Source of the DNA: Micropruina sp.
GTDB lineage: Bacteria; Actinomycetota; Actinomycetes; Propionibacteriales; Propionibacteriaceae
Length of the DNA: 64,000 nt
Reading direction: 5' to 3'
Assembly (NCBI GenBank): GCA_016716635.1
Contig: JADJVZ010000011.1
Location: forward strand, 1,054,001-1,118,000
The notes below the pieces were generated by a model, which saw only the letters and a program-made list of their open reading frames with translations, was not told where the DNA came from and ran no database searches. Position numbers and translations under genes: made by a program. Below are positions 25,598 through 34,814 of the stretch, one piece after another (positions within the stretch are counted from its first letter, which is position 1; each line of letters begins with the position of its first letter).

Positions 25598-28500
25598 GAG
25601 TGGCCTCCATCATCATCGTCACGGTGGCTTCGGGGCTCAGACCGGCGGCTTCCGCCTCGGCCCTGGCCCGCAGGACGCGGGCGTAATCGCGCGGCATCAC
25701 CTTGGTGAAACGGGCCGCGAGGTCGTTCGCGCCCAGAGTGAGCAGCCATTCGGCCACGGCCGACCCGGTCTCCTCGTGGTGCCGCTTCAGCAACTCGCTG
25801 ACCCGCTCCACGTCGGACGCCGTGAGCGTCTCGAGGTCGACCAGTTCGGTGTTGACGCGGATCGGACGAAGGTCCAGCACGTAGGCCACACCACCGGACA
25901 TGCCGGCGCCCAGGTTGCGTCCGGTCGGACCAATGATCAGCACCTCGCCGCCCGTCATGTACTCCAACGCGTGATCGCCCACGCCCTCGACGACCGCGAC
26001 AGTACCCGAGTTGCGGACGCAGAACCGCTCGCCGACCTGACCGCGCAGGTAGATCTCGCCGCTGGTGGCGCCGTAGGCGATCACGTTGCCGGCGATGATC
26101 TGCTCCTCCGGGGTGAACACGATGTTCTCCGCCGGACGGACGATCAGCCGACCACCCGACAACCCCTTGCCGAGGTAGTCGTTGGCGTCGCCGACCAGGC
26201 GCATCGTGATGCCCGCCGGAAGGAAGGCCCCGAAGCTCTGACCGGCCGTGCCCCGCAGGGTGAAGTCGATCGTGTCGGCGGGCAGCCCCTTGCCGCGGGT
26301 CGCGACGGTGACCTCGTGACCGAGCATGGTGCCGACCGTCCGATCGACGTTGCGGACGGACAGGTCCGCACGCACCAGCTCGCCGTTCAGGATCGCCGGC
26401 TGGGCGAGGCGGATGAGCTCCACGTCCAGCTTGGTGTCGAGCCCATGGTCCTGGGCGACCGTGCTGTACAGCGCAGTGCCCTCGGGCACCTCGACGCGAT
26501 GCAGGATCGGCGAGAGGTCGAGACCGGCCGACTTCCAGTGCTCCAGCGCCTTGCGGGCGTTGAGCGCCTCGACGTGACCGATGGCCTCTTGCAGGCTGCG
26601 GAAGCCCAGCTCGGCGAGGATCTCGCGCACCTCTTCAGCGATGTACTGGAAGAAGGTGATCAAGAACTCCGGCGTCCCCGAGAACTTGGAGCGCAGCTCC
26701 GGGTTCTGGGTGGCGACGCCCACCGGGCAGGTGTCGAGGTGGCAGACGCGCATCATGACGCAGCCCGAGACCACCAGTGGCGCGGTCGCGAAGCCGTACT
26801 CCTCGGCGCCCAGCAGGGCGGCGATGACGACGTCACGTCCGGTCTTCAGCTGGCCGTCGGTTTGGACGACGATCCGATCGCGGAGCCCTTGCAGCAGCAG
26901 GGTCTGCTGGGTTTCGGCGAGGCCGAGCTCCCATGGACCACCGGCGTGCTTCAGCGACGTCAGGGGCGAGGCGCCCGTGCCGCCGTCGTGGCCGGAGATC
27001 AGCACGACGTCCGCCTTGGCCTTGGCGACACCGGCGGCGACCGTCCCGACGCCGACCTCGGAGACCAGCTTCACGTGGATCCGCGCGTCCCGGTTGGAAC
27101 ACTTCAGGTCGTGGATCAGCTGCTTGAGGTCTTCGATCGAGTAGATGTCGTGGTGCGGCGGCGGTGAGATCAGCCCGACGCCAGGCGTCGAGTGACGGGT
27201 CTTGGCCACCCACGGGTAGACCTTGCCGCCCGGGAGCTGACCGCCCTCACCCGGCTTAGCGCCTTGGGCCATCTTGATCTGGATGTCGTCGGCGTTGCTC
27301 AGGTAATCCGAGGTCACACCGAAGCGACCCGAGGCGACCTGCTTGATGGCCGAGCGGCGCTCCGGATCGTAGAGACGCTCCGGATCCTCGCCACCCTCGC
27401 CGGTGTTCGACTTCGCGCCCAGGGCGTTCATGGCCCGGGCGAGGGTCTCGTGGGCCTCCTGGCTGATGGAGCCATACGACATGGCGCCGGTCGAGAACCG
27501 CTTCACGATGGACGTGATCGGCTCGACCTCGTCGATCGGGACGGACGGACGATCCGAAGCAAACTCGAACAACCCGCGCAGCGTCATCAAGGCCGCGGAC
27601 TGGTCGTCCACGAGCTTGGTGTACTGCTTGAAGATGTCGTAGCGGCCCTGACGCGTGGCGTGCTGCAGCCGGAACACGGTGTCGGGGTTGAACAGGTGCG
27701 GCGGACCTTCGCGGCGCCACTTGTACTCGCCGCCGGTTTCGAGCGTCCGGTGAGGGGTGGGCACCTTGCCGGGCGGGTAGGCCTTGGCGTGGCGCTCGGC
27801 GACGTCCGCGGCGATCTCCTTCAGGCCGATGCCACCGATCTGGGTGGTGGTGCCCGTGAAGTAGGCGTCCACGAGATCAGGCGAGAGCCCGATGGCCTCG
27901 AACACCTGCGCGCCGGTGTAGGACTGGATGGTCGAGATGCCCATCTTGCTCATCACCTTCAGGACGCCCTTACCGAGCGCCTTGCGGATGTTGTAGACGG
28001 CCTTCTCGGGGTTGACCGTCAAGAACAGGTCGCGGCGCGCCAGGTCCTCCACGGTCTCGAACGCCAGGTACGGGTTGACCGCGGCGGCACCGTAACCGAT
28101 GAGCAGCGCGACGTGGTGCACCTCGCGGACGTCCCCGGCCTCGACGATCAAGCCCACCTGCGTGCGGGTCTTTTCCCGGACGAGGTGGTGATGGATCGCC
28201 GCGGTGAGCAGCAGCGACGGGATGGGCGCGTTGTCGGCATCGGAGTGACGATCCGACACGATCATGAGGCGGCAGCCGCGCTGAATGGCGTCCGACACCT
28301 CGACGCACAGCTCGTGGATGCGCGCCTGCAGGGCGTCCGCTCCCCCGTCGACGCGGTATAGACCGCGGACGACGTGGCTCTCGAACTCGGGCAGGGTGCC
28401 GTCGCGGTTGATGCGCACCAGCTTGGCCAGCTCGTCGGAGTCGAGGACCGGGTAGCCGATGATGATCTGGCGGCAGGACTCCGGCCCGGGGGCCAGCAGG

Positions 28501-30116
28501 TTCGCCTCGGGCCCGATGGAGGCCGACAGGTCGGTCACGAGCTCTTCGCGGATGGCGTCCAACGGCGGGTTGGTGACTTGGGCGAACAGCTGGGTGAAGT
28601 AGTCGAACAGCAACCGCGGACGCTCGCTGAGCGCGGCGATCGGGGTGTCGGTACCCATCGAGCCGATGGGCTCGATGGCGCCCTGTGCCATCGGCGCCAT
28701 GATGAGCTGGAGCTCTTCGTGGGAGAAACCGAACATTTGCTGACGGCGAACAACCGACGCGTGGCTGTGGACGACGTGCTGACGCTCGGGCAGATCGCTG
28801 AGGTGCAGGCGCCCCGCGTCCAACCACTCCGAGTAGGGGTGCTCGGCGGCCAGCTGGGCCTTGATCTCGTCGTCGTCGATCAGCCGGTGCTGTTCGAGGT
28901 CAACCAAGAGCATGCGGCCGGGCTGCATGCGTCCCTTGCGGATCACCTTGTCCGTGGGGATGTCGAGCACGCCAGCCTCTGACGCGAAGACGACCAGGCC
29001 GTCATCGGTGACCCAGTAGCGTCCGGGACGAAGGCCGTTGCGGTCGAGCACGGCACCGATGAGCGTGCCGTCGGTGAAGGTGACCGACGCCGGACCGTCC
29101 CAGGGCTCCATCACGCAGGAGTGGAACTCGTAGAAGTCGCGGCGGGCCTGCTCCATTTCGGCGTTCTTCTGCCACGCCTCGGGGATCATCATGAGCACGG
29201 CGTGCGGCAGCGTCCGTCCGCCCAGGTGCAGCAACTCCAGCACCTCGTCGAACGAGGCGGAGTCGGAGAACCCGGGGGTACAGATCGGGTAGACCCTGTC
29301 GAGGTCGTTGCCGAAGAGGTCGGTCTTCAACAGGGCTTCGCGGGCGCGCATCCAGTTGCGGTTGCCCTTGACGGTGTTGATCTCGCCGTTGTGGGCCAGC
29401 AGCCGGTACGGGTGTGCCAGCTCCCAGGCCGGGAACGTGTTGGTGGAGAACCGGCTGTGCACCAGCGAGAGCGCCGAGGCGATGCGCGGGTCGGTGAGGT
29501 CGGGGAAGACCTCGGCCAGCTGCATCGTGGTGAGCATGCCCTTGTAGACGGTCGTCCGCGCCGACAGCGAGGCGAAGTACACCCCGGCCTCGTTCTGGGC
29601 GCGCTTGCGCAGCCCGAAGACGCGGCGGTCGAGGTCGATGCCGACGGAGGTGCCGTCGGCCACGAAAAGCTGCTCGAAGACGGGCATGTTGCCGCGGGAG
29701 ATCGGGCTCAGGGTGTCGTCGCGGGAGGGCACCTTGCGCCAGCCGAGGACGTCGAGGCCCTCTTCGACGGCGATGTATTCAATGGTGCGCTTGGCGGTGG
29801 CGACCTTGGCCTTGTCCTGAGGCAGGAAGGCCATGCCCATGGCGTAGTGGCCTGCTTCGGGCAGCTCGAAGTCCACGTCGTCGCGCAGCAGCGCGTCGGG
29901 GACCTGCAGCAGCATGCCTGCGCCGTCTCCCGCCAGCTCGTCGGCGCCCGTGGCGCCGCGGTGGTCGAGATTCTCCAGGGCCTTCAGGCCCTTGAGCACG
30001 ATGTCATGGCTAGGCACGCCAGAGAGCTGGGCCACGAACGCGACACCACAGGCGTCGTGCTCGAATTCCGGTCGGTAGAGCCCCTGGGCGGGGCGCTGGA
30101 TCGCGGACATGGTCAT
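25590..30116 (-). CDS. gltB: Glutamate synthase large (alpha) subunit
   Basis: A 1508-residue ferredoxin-like glutamate synthase subunit converting glutamine plus 2-oxoglutarate to two glutamates. The N-terminal amidotransferase uses the Cys in [15 protein letters not shown], which becomes residue 1 after propeptide removal. The central and FMN domains carry [26 protein letters not shown] and [14 protein letters not shown]. The 3Fe-4S cluster Cys are in [15 protein letters not shown]. The C-terminal beta-helix contains [13 protein letters not shown] and SGGVAYVLD repeats. The ATG at 30116 has GGGAG 7 nt upstream; the longer frame is non-family sequence and was dropped. It is the first gene of gltBD. 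Confidence 0.97.
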   Translation of the reverse strand: MTMSAIQRPAQGLYRPEFEHDACGVAFVAQLSGVPSHDIVLKGLKALENLDHRGATGADELAGDGAGMLLQVPDALLRDDVDFELPEAGHYAMGMAFLPQDKAKVATAKRTIEYIAVEEGLDVLGWRKVPSRDDTLSPISRGNMPVFEQLFVADGTSVGIDLDRRVFGLRKRAQNEAGVYFASLSARTTVYKGMLTTMQLAEVFPDLTDPRIASALSLVHSRFSTNTFPAWELAHPYRLLAHNGEINTVKGNRNWMRAREALLKTDLFGNDLDRVYPICTPGFSDSASFDEVLELLHLGGRTLPHAVLMMIPEAWQKNAEMEQARRDFYEFHSCVMEPWDGPASVTFTDGTLIGAVLDRNGLRPGRYWVTDDGLVVFASEAGVLDIPTDKVIRKGRMQPGRMLLVDLEQHRLIDDDEIKAQLAAEHPYSEWLDAGRLHLSDLPERQHVVHSHASVVRRQQMFGFSHEELQLIMAPMAQGAIEPIGSMGTDTPIAALSERPRLLFDYFTQLFAQVTNPPLDAIREELVTDLSASIGPEANLLAPGPESCRQIIIGYPVLDSDELAKLVRINRDGTLPEFESHVVRGLYRVDGGADALQARIHELCVEVSDAIQRGCRLMIVSDRHSDADNAPIPSLLLTAAIHHHLVREKTRTQVGLIVEAGDVREVHHVALLIGYGAAAVNPYLAFETVEDLARRDLFLTVNPEKAVYNIRKALGKGVLKVMSKMGISTIQSYTGAQVFEAIGLSPDLVDAYFTGTTTQIGGIGLKEIAADVAERHAKAYPPGKVPTPHRTLETGGEYKWRREGPPHLFNPDTVFRLQHATRQGRYDIFKQYTKLVDDQSAALMTLRGLFEFASDRPSVPIDEVEPITSIVKRFSTGAMSYGSISQEAHETLARAMNALGAKSNTGEGGEDPERLYDPERRSAIKQVASGRFGVTSDYLSNADDIQIKMAQGAKPGEGGQLPGGKVYPWVAKTRHSTPGVGLISPPPHHDIYSIEDLKQLIHDLKCSNRDARIHVKLVSEVGVGTVAAGVAKAKADVVLISGHDGGTGASPLTSLKHAGGPWELGLAETQQTLLLQGLRDRIVVQTDGQLKTGRDVVIAALLGAEEYGFATAPLVVSGCVMMRVCHLDTCPVGVATQNPELRSKFSGTPEFLITFFQYIAEEVREILAELGFRSLQEAIGHVEALNARKALEHWKSAGLDLSPILHRVEVPEGTALYSTVAQDHGLDTKLDVELIRLAQPAILNGELVRADLSVRNVDRTVGTMLGHEVTVATRGKGLPADTIDFTLRGTAGQSFGAFLPAGITMRLVGDANDYLGKGLSGGRLIVRPAENIVFTPEEQIIAGNVIAYGATSGEIYLRGQVGERFCVRNSGTVAVVEGVGDHALEYMTGGEVLIIGPTGRNLGAGMSGGVAYVLDLRPIRVNTELVDLETLTASDVERVSELLKRHHEETGSAVAEWLLTLGANDLAARFTKVMPRDYARVLRARAEAEAAGLSPEATVTMMMEATHG

Positions 30117-30462
30117 TGGATCACTCCCATCTGTCTGCCTACAGTGATCGGACGCGGGCTGACCTGGTGGGGTCGGCGGCCGCGCCGACAGTGCACGCAG
30201 GCGTGAGAATACAGGATGAATCGGAACGCTCGGGGATTGCTCTGTCCACGATATGGATTTCGTTCTCACCATGCGGACGTTTCGGATGCTGGGTGGCGGA
30301 CGGCGGCTCTACCCGGGAGCCACAAGCCAACGCTTCCGCGTGGCGCGACCCGGCTGGCATTCGGATTCCCTTCGCCACACGCGGCGAACCCGCCATTGCT
30401 CCCAGCAAACGGCGCTTGGACCGCACCGCCGGCCTGAGGGACTCGCGTGTCGACGAGAAACC

Positions 30463-30579
30463 GCCGCCAAACAACGGATGTGCGTCGCTCGACGACCCTA
30501 CGCCGATGAACACCTGCCCCTGACAAGGGGTAATGAAAATGGGCCTGTCGGCGAATGTCGCAAATCCGTTGTTAGCGGC
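30463..30579. ncRNA. Candidate structured RNA or long palindromic element upstream of gltB
   Basis: In a 580-bp interval without convincing genes, a 117-nt segment folds into nested helices. The closing stem pairs GCCGC (30463-30467) with GCGGC (30575-30579), then AACAACGGAT (30470-30479) with ATCCGTTGTT (30564-30573), then TGCG (30481-30484) with CGCA (30559-30562). Inside are a small hairpin at 30484-30496, a CGCCGA/TCGGCG stem (30501-30506 with 30548-30553) and a CCCCT-GACA-AGGGG hairpin (30517-30530). Strand is unclear: minus would place it in the far leader of gltB, plus upstream of the toxin-antitoxin pair. No known RNA family was matched. Confidence 0.4.
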
Positions 30580-30640
30580 TTCCGGCTTGGCCAACCCCTT
30601 CCCCAGACCACGTGCCCGAGGTGAACCACGCCGCCATCCC

Positions 30641-30690
30641 CTGACCCCGGCGGAGCCAGAAGCTACAATGTGGGGTACGTACCTACACAG
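30641..30690 (+). promoter_or_regulatory. Promoter and palindromic operator of the toxin-antitoxin operon
   Basis: CTGACC (30641-30646), a 17-bp spacer and TACAAT (30664-30669) form a good sigma-70-type promoter. A perfect 10-bp palindrome GGTACGTACC (30674-30683) lies at the expected transcription start, where a Phd/YefM-type antitoxin would repress its own operon. AGGAGG precedes the antitoxin ATG. Confidence 0.7.
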
Positions 30691-30698
30691 GAGGGTTG

Positions 30699-30941
30699 AT
30701 GACCACGATCAGTGCCCGCGACTTCAGCCAAGACGTCAGCGCCGCGAAGCGCGCGGCAGCCCACGGACCTGTTGTCGTGACGGATCGAGGCGAGCCAGCC
30801 TACGTGTTGCTCTCCATTGAGGATTACCGCCACCTCGCCGCGACGGATTGCGACGCGTTCCTGGCACGCCTCCGGATGGACGACGACATCGACGTCGAGT
30901 TTGAACCGGCCCGAATCGGCGCTCAGGTGCCCAAATTCTGA
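30699..30941 (+). CDS. Type II antitoxin, Phd/YefM family
   Basis: An 80-residue antitoxin. The N-terminal part (TTISARDFSQDVSAAKRAA) is the Phd/YefM DNA-binding fold, followed by GPVVVTDRGEPAYVLLSIEDYRHL. The acidic C-terminal tail (MDDDIDVEFEPARIGAQVPKF) is the usual toxin-neutralising region. AGGAGG lies 5 nt before the chosen ATG (30699); an in-frame TTG 3 nt upstream is less likely. Its stop overlaps the toxin ATG by one base. Probably represses the operon through GGTACGTACC. Confidence 0.9.
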   Translation: MTTISARDFSQDVSAAKRAAAHGPVVVTDRGEPAYVLLSIEDYRHLAATDCDAFLARLRMDDDIDVEFEPARIGAQVPKF

Positions 30942-31348
30942 TGTATCTGCTCGACACCAACGTGATCAGTGAACTCCGCAAGAAGAGCGCCGACCCACAG
31001 GTCATTGGTTGGCTGCGCCTTCGGCACCCCACCGACCTCTATCTGTCTGCGATCACTCTCTTTGAGATCGAAGTGGGTGTCCGCCGTGTGGTGCGGCGTG
31101 ACCCCGCCCAAGGGCAACGGCTCCGGGCCTGGGTCAACGAGCTGGGCGAGAGTTTCAGGGGACGTATCTTGCCGGTCGATCAGCAAGTAGCTGTGCTCGC
31201 GGCGTCCCTCCACGTTCCTGACCCGGCGCCCGACCGAGATGCCTTCATCGCGGCCACCGCCCTCGCGAACAACCTGACCGTCGTCACGCGAAACGTCCGA
31301 GACTTCCAACCCTGCGGCGTCCCACTGATTGATCCCTGGAACGCGTGA
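30941..31348 (+). CDS. vapC: Type II toxin, PIN domain (VapC-like) ribonuclease
   Basis: A 135-residue PIN-domain RNase; VapC toxins cleave tRNA or rRNA. All four acidic residues appear to be present: D in YLLDTNVISE, E in TLFEIEVGVRR, D in PDRDAFIAATAL and D in VVTRNVRDFQ. MYLLDTNVISELRK is the classic opening for FitB/VapC-type partners of Phd-like antitoxins. Intact catalytic residues and the tight overlap with the antitoxin suggest a functional module, but the tRNA/RNA target cannot be read. Confidence 0.92.
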   Translation: MYLLDTNVISELRKKSADPQVIGWLRLRHPTDLYLSAITLFEIEVGVRRVVRRDPAQGQRLRAWVNELGESFRGRILPVDQQVAVLAASLHVPDPAPDRDAFIAATALANNLTVVTRNVRDFQPCGVPLIDPWNA

Positions 31349-31355
31349 CGCCTCA

Positions 31356-31799
31356 TCAATGCAACCGGACAGCGAGATCATCAAACTCAACCTCAGCCCG
31401 TATCCCGCCTCGGGAGGTTTTTATGTCGATGCCGATGAGCTTGCCGCTGGACGCCAAAATCGGAGCCATTGATCGAATCGTCGCACCGATGAGATGGGAG
31501 TACTCAGGGTCGTCGGCCACATTGAATGCCGTCCACTTCCCTGACTTCTCAACGAAGGCACGATTTTCGGGGGTCATCGCATCGTCGGAGAACGGATCGA
31601 CCCACTGGTAGAGCGCGGCCGCCAGCAATGCCCCGTCAGGCCCAACATCCAAGAGCAGGTGTGCACCCGAAACGAAACTCAGCTCCACGGGTCCGAAGTC
31701 GCTCGCTACTGTGCCACGAAACACATAGAAGACTCTCCGGATGCCACCGACAACTTCCCCGACCAACTGGCCCAGGGAGCGTGAGTCGCTGTCTATCAT
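31356..31799 (-). CDS. Unrecognised protein of an accessory gene pair (second gene)
   Basis: I do not recognise this 147-residue protein. It is soluble-looking, with alternating strand-like segments (RRVFYVFRGTVASDF, VELSFVSGAHLLLDVGPDG) and a helix-rich end (SHLIGATIRSMAPILASSGKLIGIDIKTS). There is no signal or TM. It starts 20 nt after the stop of the 31820-32326 gene. No ribosome site is close to the ATG (AAGGAAAG is about 18 nt upstream), so the start is uncertain. Local GC looks lower than in flanking core genes, and the toxin-antitoxin operon ends only 7 bp away. Small soluble proteins in such settings are sometimes immunity proteins, but nothing shows that here. Confidence 0.6.
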   Translation of the reverse strand: MIDSDSRSLGQLVGEVVGGIRRVFYVFRGTVASDFGPVELSFVSGAHLLLDVGPDGALLAAALYQWVDPFSDDAMTPENRAFVEKSGKWTAFNVADDPEYSHLIGATIRSMAPILASSGKLIGIDIKTSRGGIRAEVEFDDLAVRLH

Positions 31800-31819
31800 G
31801 GCCAGTCAGCCCGCTTTCC

Positions 31820-32326
31820 TTAACCTGCGTCCACTGTCGTCGCGCCTGCAGCCCGGAGCAGCCATCCCAGTGCTCCGAGCGGTGCAGGCCAACCGAGCAC
31901 CTCAACCGACACGGTCGCCGAATGCTCGCCGTGCGTCACTGCGTCCCACCAGTACCACTGCCGTTCCTCCGGTTGCAGCCAATACTCCCAATCTGCGAGG
32001 CTCCATGGCTTATCGAGCGCTGCCCTCCGTCGGGTTTCGGGGTCGAGCCCTCGCCACCACACGAGCCACGCCTCCGCCTCCTCGGGAGACGGCTCTGGTG
32101 CGCAAGCGTCCACAAACCAAGCGGGTAACTGATCGCGTCGGCTGGCTGGTGTGGAGCCTTCCGCATTCATCGAAACGACGACAAGCAGAACCTCCTTGGC
32201 CCTAGACACGACGTCAACGGCAGCAACCCGCGACCCAAACGTCACCTCAACCAGCCCCCCGCCTCCAGGCTTCTCACCATCGGCGGGCCCATTCAACAGA
32301 TGTTGTTGCTCCACCGGCGGGATCAT
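31820..32326 (-). CDS. Unrecognised Trp-rich protein of an accessory gene pair (first gene)
   Basis: I do not recognise this 168-residue protein. A short hydrophobic strand region (VAAVDVVSRAKEVLLVVVSM) is followed by a striking Trp-rich segment (LPAWFVDACAPEPSPEEAEAWLVWW-type sequence; W at about residues 71, 87, 90-91, 109, 113, 116, 124 and 126-127) and a C-terminal LGALGWLLRAAGATT. AGGAG lies just before two consecutive ATGs (32329 and 32326); the second was chosen for spacing. The 31356-31799 gene follows, so the two likely form an operon. Lower local GC and no core neighbours suggest acquired DNA. Confidence 0.6.
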   Translation of the reverse strand: MIPPVEQQHLLNGPADGEKPGGGGLVEVTFGSRVAAVDVVSRAKEVLLVVVSMNAEGSTPASRRDQLPAWFVDACAPEPSPEEAEAWLVWWRGLDPETRRRAALDKPWSLADWEYWLQPEERQWYWWDAVTHGEHSATVSVEVLGWPAPLGALGWLLRAAGATTVDAG

Positions 32327-32459
32327 CATTCTCCTAGGGACTCTGCTGTGCCACGAGCCTGAATTCCACCACGGAATGAGGCCCACAAGGGGTCAAAATC
32401 TAAGCCGGGCCGTCCTGATAGCCGGAGTCTCGGCTCCCCCTGACTCACTGCCCGCGGCC

Positions 32460-33458
32460 TCACTCCTGGGCTGCGTCGTCAGCTTTGGCCGACTGAGCGT
32501 CCGCTTCTGGGGTTGCTGGTTTAGTCGCGGCTGCCGGGGCGGAATTACCCTCGGTTGCCTTTGCCTGCGGCGACTTCGCCTTGGCTGCCTTGGCCTCGGA
32601 CTCCTTGGCGTACTTGGCCACGACCTTGGCTTCCCAGTCGGGGCTGAGGTAGACGGAGTCTTCGCGGCCGGGCTTGGCCTTCAGCATCCAGAGGAACACG
32701 CCAATGGCGATCAGGCAGAACAGAATGGCGGCCGCAGTGTTGAACCGGATGGGCCCGAAGGTGTCGTAGCTGTAATCGATGCGCACCTGCTCTGTAACGA
32801 TCCGTCCGGCGGTGTAAAGGGCCACATAGAGCGCGAACAGCTTGCCGCGTCCGAGCGCCCAACGCTTGTCCGCCCACAACAGCACACCGAACACCAGCAG
32901 GTTCCACAGCAGCTCGTACAGGAACGTCGGATGGAACGTCGCGTACTGCTCGTAGCCAGCCACGCGGTGCGCGGCGTCGATTTCCAGCCCCCAGGGCTGC
33001 GTGGTGGGCAGGCCATAGAGCTCTTGGTTGAACCAGTTACCGAGGCGTCCGATGGCCTGTCCGAGGATGATCCCGGGCGCCAGAGCGTCCGCCATGGACG
33101 AGAACCGGACGCCCTGCTTGTTCGCGGCGATGAGCGCCGCGAGGGCGCCTGCGCCGACGGCGCCGTAGATCGCGATGCCGCCCTCCCAGATCGCCCACGG
33201 ATTCATGTGTCCCGGACCGAAGTAGTCCCCCATGTGGGTGAACACGTGGTAGATCCGCGCGCCGACGATGCCGATGGGGATCGCGATCAGGATCGTGTTT
33301 TCGAAGATTTCGCTGATGCCACCCCGCTCGCGCCAGCGCCGCCCGCCCACGTATGCAGCAGCGATCATGCCCGTGATCAGGCATAGGGCATAGATGTGGA
33401 TGAACACCGGGCCGATCTGCCAGCCGCTGATCGGTGGGCTCGGGATGAAGAGAAGCAC
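32460..33458 (-). CDS. lgt: Prolipoprotein diacylglyceryl transferase
   Basis: Membrane enzyme (332 residues) that transfers diacylglycerol to the lipobox Cys of prolipoproteins. Seven TM segments are evident. The Lgt signature HxxxxGRLGNWFNQELYG region (ILGQAIGRLGNWFNQELYG) and the catalytic-type ARIYHVFTH region are present, with FHPTFLYELLWN and the late R in GRIVTEQVRID. A Lys/Ala-rich cytoplasmic tail of about 65 residues follows the last TM. The GTG at 33458 fits the family start; CATGAT 6 nt upstream may be a leaderless -10. The trp-lgt linkage is common in actinobacteria. Confidence 0.95.
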   Translation of the reverse strand: MLLFIPSPPISGWQIGPVFIHIYALCLITGMIAAAYVGGRRWRERGGISEIFENTILIAIPIGIVGARIYHVFTHMGDYFGPGHMNPWAIWEGGIAIYGAVGAGALAALIAANKQGVRFSSMADALAPGIILGQAIGRLGNWFNQELYGLPTTQPWGLEIDAAHRVAGYEQYATFHPTFLYELLWNLLVFGVLLWADKRWALGRGKLFALYVALYTAGRIVTEQVRIDYSYDTFGPIRFNTAAAILFCLIAIGVFLWMLKAKPGREDSVYLSPDWEAKVVAKYAKESEAKAAKAKSPQAKATEGNSAPAAATKPATPEADAQSAKADDAAQE

Positions 33459-33464
33459 CCCGCC

Positions 33465-33470
33465 ATCATG
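33465..33470 (-). promoter_or_regulatory. Possible leaderless -10 box of lgt
   Basis: CATGAT on the minus strand ends 6 nt before the GTG. It is a weak match, and lgt may also be read through from the trp genes. Confidence 0.3.
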
Positions 33471-33477
33471 CCTCAGG

Positions 33478-33984
33478 TCAGGCTTGGGCGCGCTCCACCA
33501 CGTCGGTGACCGGGGCACCCGTGAGCTGGACGAGATCCGCGGGCGTCAGCTCGAAGACCGCGTGCGGGTGGCCGGCGGCGGCCCAGATGTTCTCGAAGCG
33601 GAACAGAGTTTCGTCGACCAGCAAGATCGTCGCGCCCGTGTGGGCGACCGGGGACACCCCGCCGATGGAGAACCCTGTGGCCTCCTTCACGAAGGCGGCA
33701 TCGGCGCGACCGAGCTCCCCCACCAGGGCCGACACCTTGGCCTGGTCGACGCGCTGGTCGCCGGCCGTCACGACCATGACCGCGGCATCGTCGGATACCC
33801 GCCGGAACACGATGCTCTTGGCGATCTGGCCGAGCTCGACGCCGAGGGCGTCAGCGGCGTCTTGGGCCGTGCGTCCGGTGACCGGCAGCAAGACCGGCTG
33901 GTGGCCGAGGCCCGCGACCGCGAGCGCGGCGGCGACCCGCTGGGTGCCTTCCGGGTATTCCGTCGGAGCGGACGGGCTGGTCAC
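33478..33984 (-). CDS. YbaK-domain aminoacyl-tRNA deacylase (second copy)
   Basis: A 168-residue YbaK/ProRS-associated domain protein, more like the ProX/YeaK-type free editing domains. Key motifs are QIAKSIVFRRVSDDAAVMVVTAGDQRVD-type sequence (AKSIVFR with the Lys), GFSIGGVSPVAHTG and the C-terminal AVFELTPADLVQLTG. It probably hydrolyses mischarged tRNA. The GTG overlaps the trpA stop (GTGA), so it is in the trp operon although it has no role in tryptophan synthesis. It is only distantly similar to the 8095-8589 paralogue. Confidence 0.87.
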   Translation of the reverse strand: MTSPSAPTEYPEGTQRVAAALAVAGLGHQPVLLPVTGRTAQDAADALGVELGQIAKSIVFRRVSDDAAVMVVTAGDQRVDQAKVSALVGELGRADAAFVKEATGFSIGGVSPVAHTGATILLVDETLFRFENIWAAAGHPHAVFELTPADLVQLTGAPVTDVVERAQA

Positions 33985-34814
33985 GGGCGCGGAGCCCGGA
34001 CGCCCGCGGCGAGATCGTCCACGAGGGCGCGAAGGGCCGTGAGGTCGTCCGGACGACCGGCGTCCTCGGCGGCCAACAGCGTCTTCACCAGCGCGGACCC
34101 GACGATGACACCGTCAGCGATGGCTGCGGTCTCGGTCGCCTGCTCGCCGTTCGAGACGCCCAACCCGACGCCCACAAGAATCTCGGGGGCCAGCGCCCTG
34201 ATGCGGCGCAAGAGTTCGGGTGCGGACGACGAGGTGGCTTGCCGTACGCCCGTGACGCCCATGACGGCGGTGGCGTACATCCACCCGCGGCAGGCGGCCG
34301 CCGTGCTGATGATCCGCTCGTCGGTGGTCGAGGGCGACACCAAGAAGACCCGATCCAAGTTGTGAGCGTCGGACGCGGCGAACCAGTCCTCCGCCTCATC
34401 GGGTGTCAGATCGGGCGTGATCAGTCCGGCACCCCCGGCGCTTGCCAGGTCGCGGGCGAACGCGTCCACGCCGTAGTGGTCGACCAGATTCCAGTAGGTC
34501 ATCACGACCGCCGGGGTGCCCGTGGCGACGACCGCCTCGACGGCCGCGAAAACATCGCGGGTGCGAACACCGCGGTCGAGCGCGGCCGTTCCAGCCCGTT
34601 GAATGACCGGACCATCGAGGACGGGGTCGGTGTACGGCATGCCGACCTCAACGAGGTCCACCCCCGGACGATCGCCCTGGCCGCACAGCGCCCGCATGGC
34701 GTCGAGCGAGCCCGCGACCGAGGGGTAGCCCACCGGCAGGTAGCCCACGAGGGCGCCGCGGCCCTCAGCCTTGGCCTTCGCGAACGCGTGACCCGAAATT
34801 CCCAGGTTGCTCAT
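33981..34814 (-). CDS. trpA: Tryptophan synthase alpha subunit
   Basis: A 277-residue TIM barrel that releases indole from indole-3-glycerol phosphate. The catalytic Glu is in [23 protein letters not shown] and the catalytic Asp is in the same segment (TDPVLDGP). [14 protein letters not shown] and [12 protein letters not shown] follow, and the phosphate-binding loop is [15 protein letters not shown]. The start overlaps the trpB stop (ATGA) and its stop overlaps the ybaK GTG. It is part of trpC-trpB-trpA. Confidence 0.96.
   Translation of the reverse strand: MSNLGISGHAFAKAKAEGRGALVGYLPVGYPSVAGSLDAMRALCGQGDRPGVDLVEVGMPYTDPVLDGPVIQRAGTAALDRGVRTRDVFAAVEAVVATGTPAVVMTYWNLVDHYGVDAFARDLASAGGAGLITPDLTPDEAEDWFAASDAHNLDRVFLVSPSTTDERIISTAAACRGWMYATAVMGVTGVRQATSSSAPELLRRIRALAPEILVGVGLGVSNGEQATETAAIADGVIVGSALVKTLLAAEDAGRPDDLTALRALVDDLAAGVRAPRP

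Noticed and set aside
25569..27167. A 532-codon plus-strand open frame opposite gltB, and similar long frames opposite trpE, ligA, dnaE and others
   Set aside because: They mirror real genes with intact family motifs. In GC-rich DNA the antisense frames stay open because of third-position GC bias. Their products lack any family motif.
30463..30579. Resemblance to an integron attC site
   Set aside because: The ends do not satisfy RYYYAAC/GTTRRRY (GCCAAAC and GTTAGCG have mismatches), and no integrase gene is nearby.
30139..30594. A 151-codon minus-strand frame covering the gltB upstream interval
   Set aside because: There is no ribosome site, no recognisable domain and erratic composition. 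It also spans the structured element, so it is probably chance.
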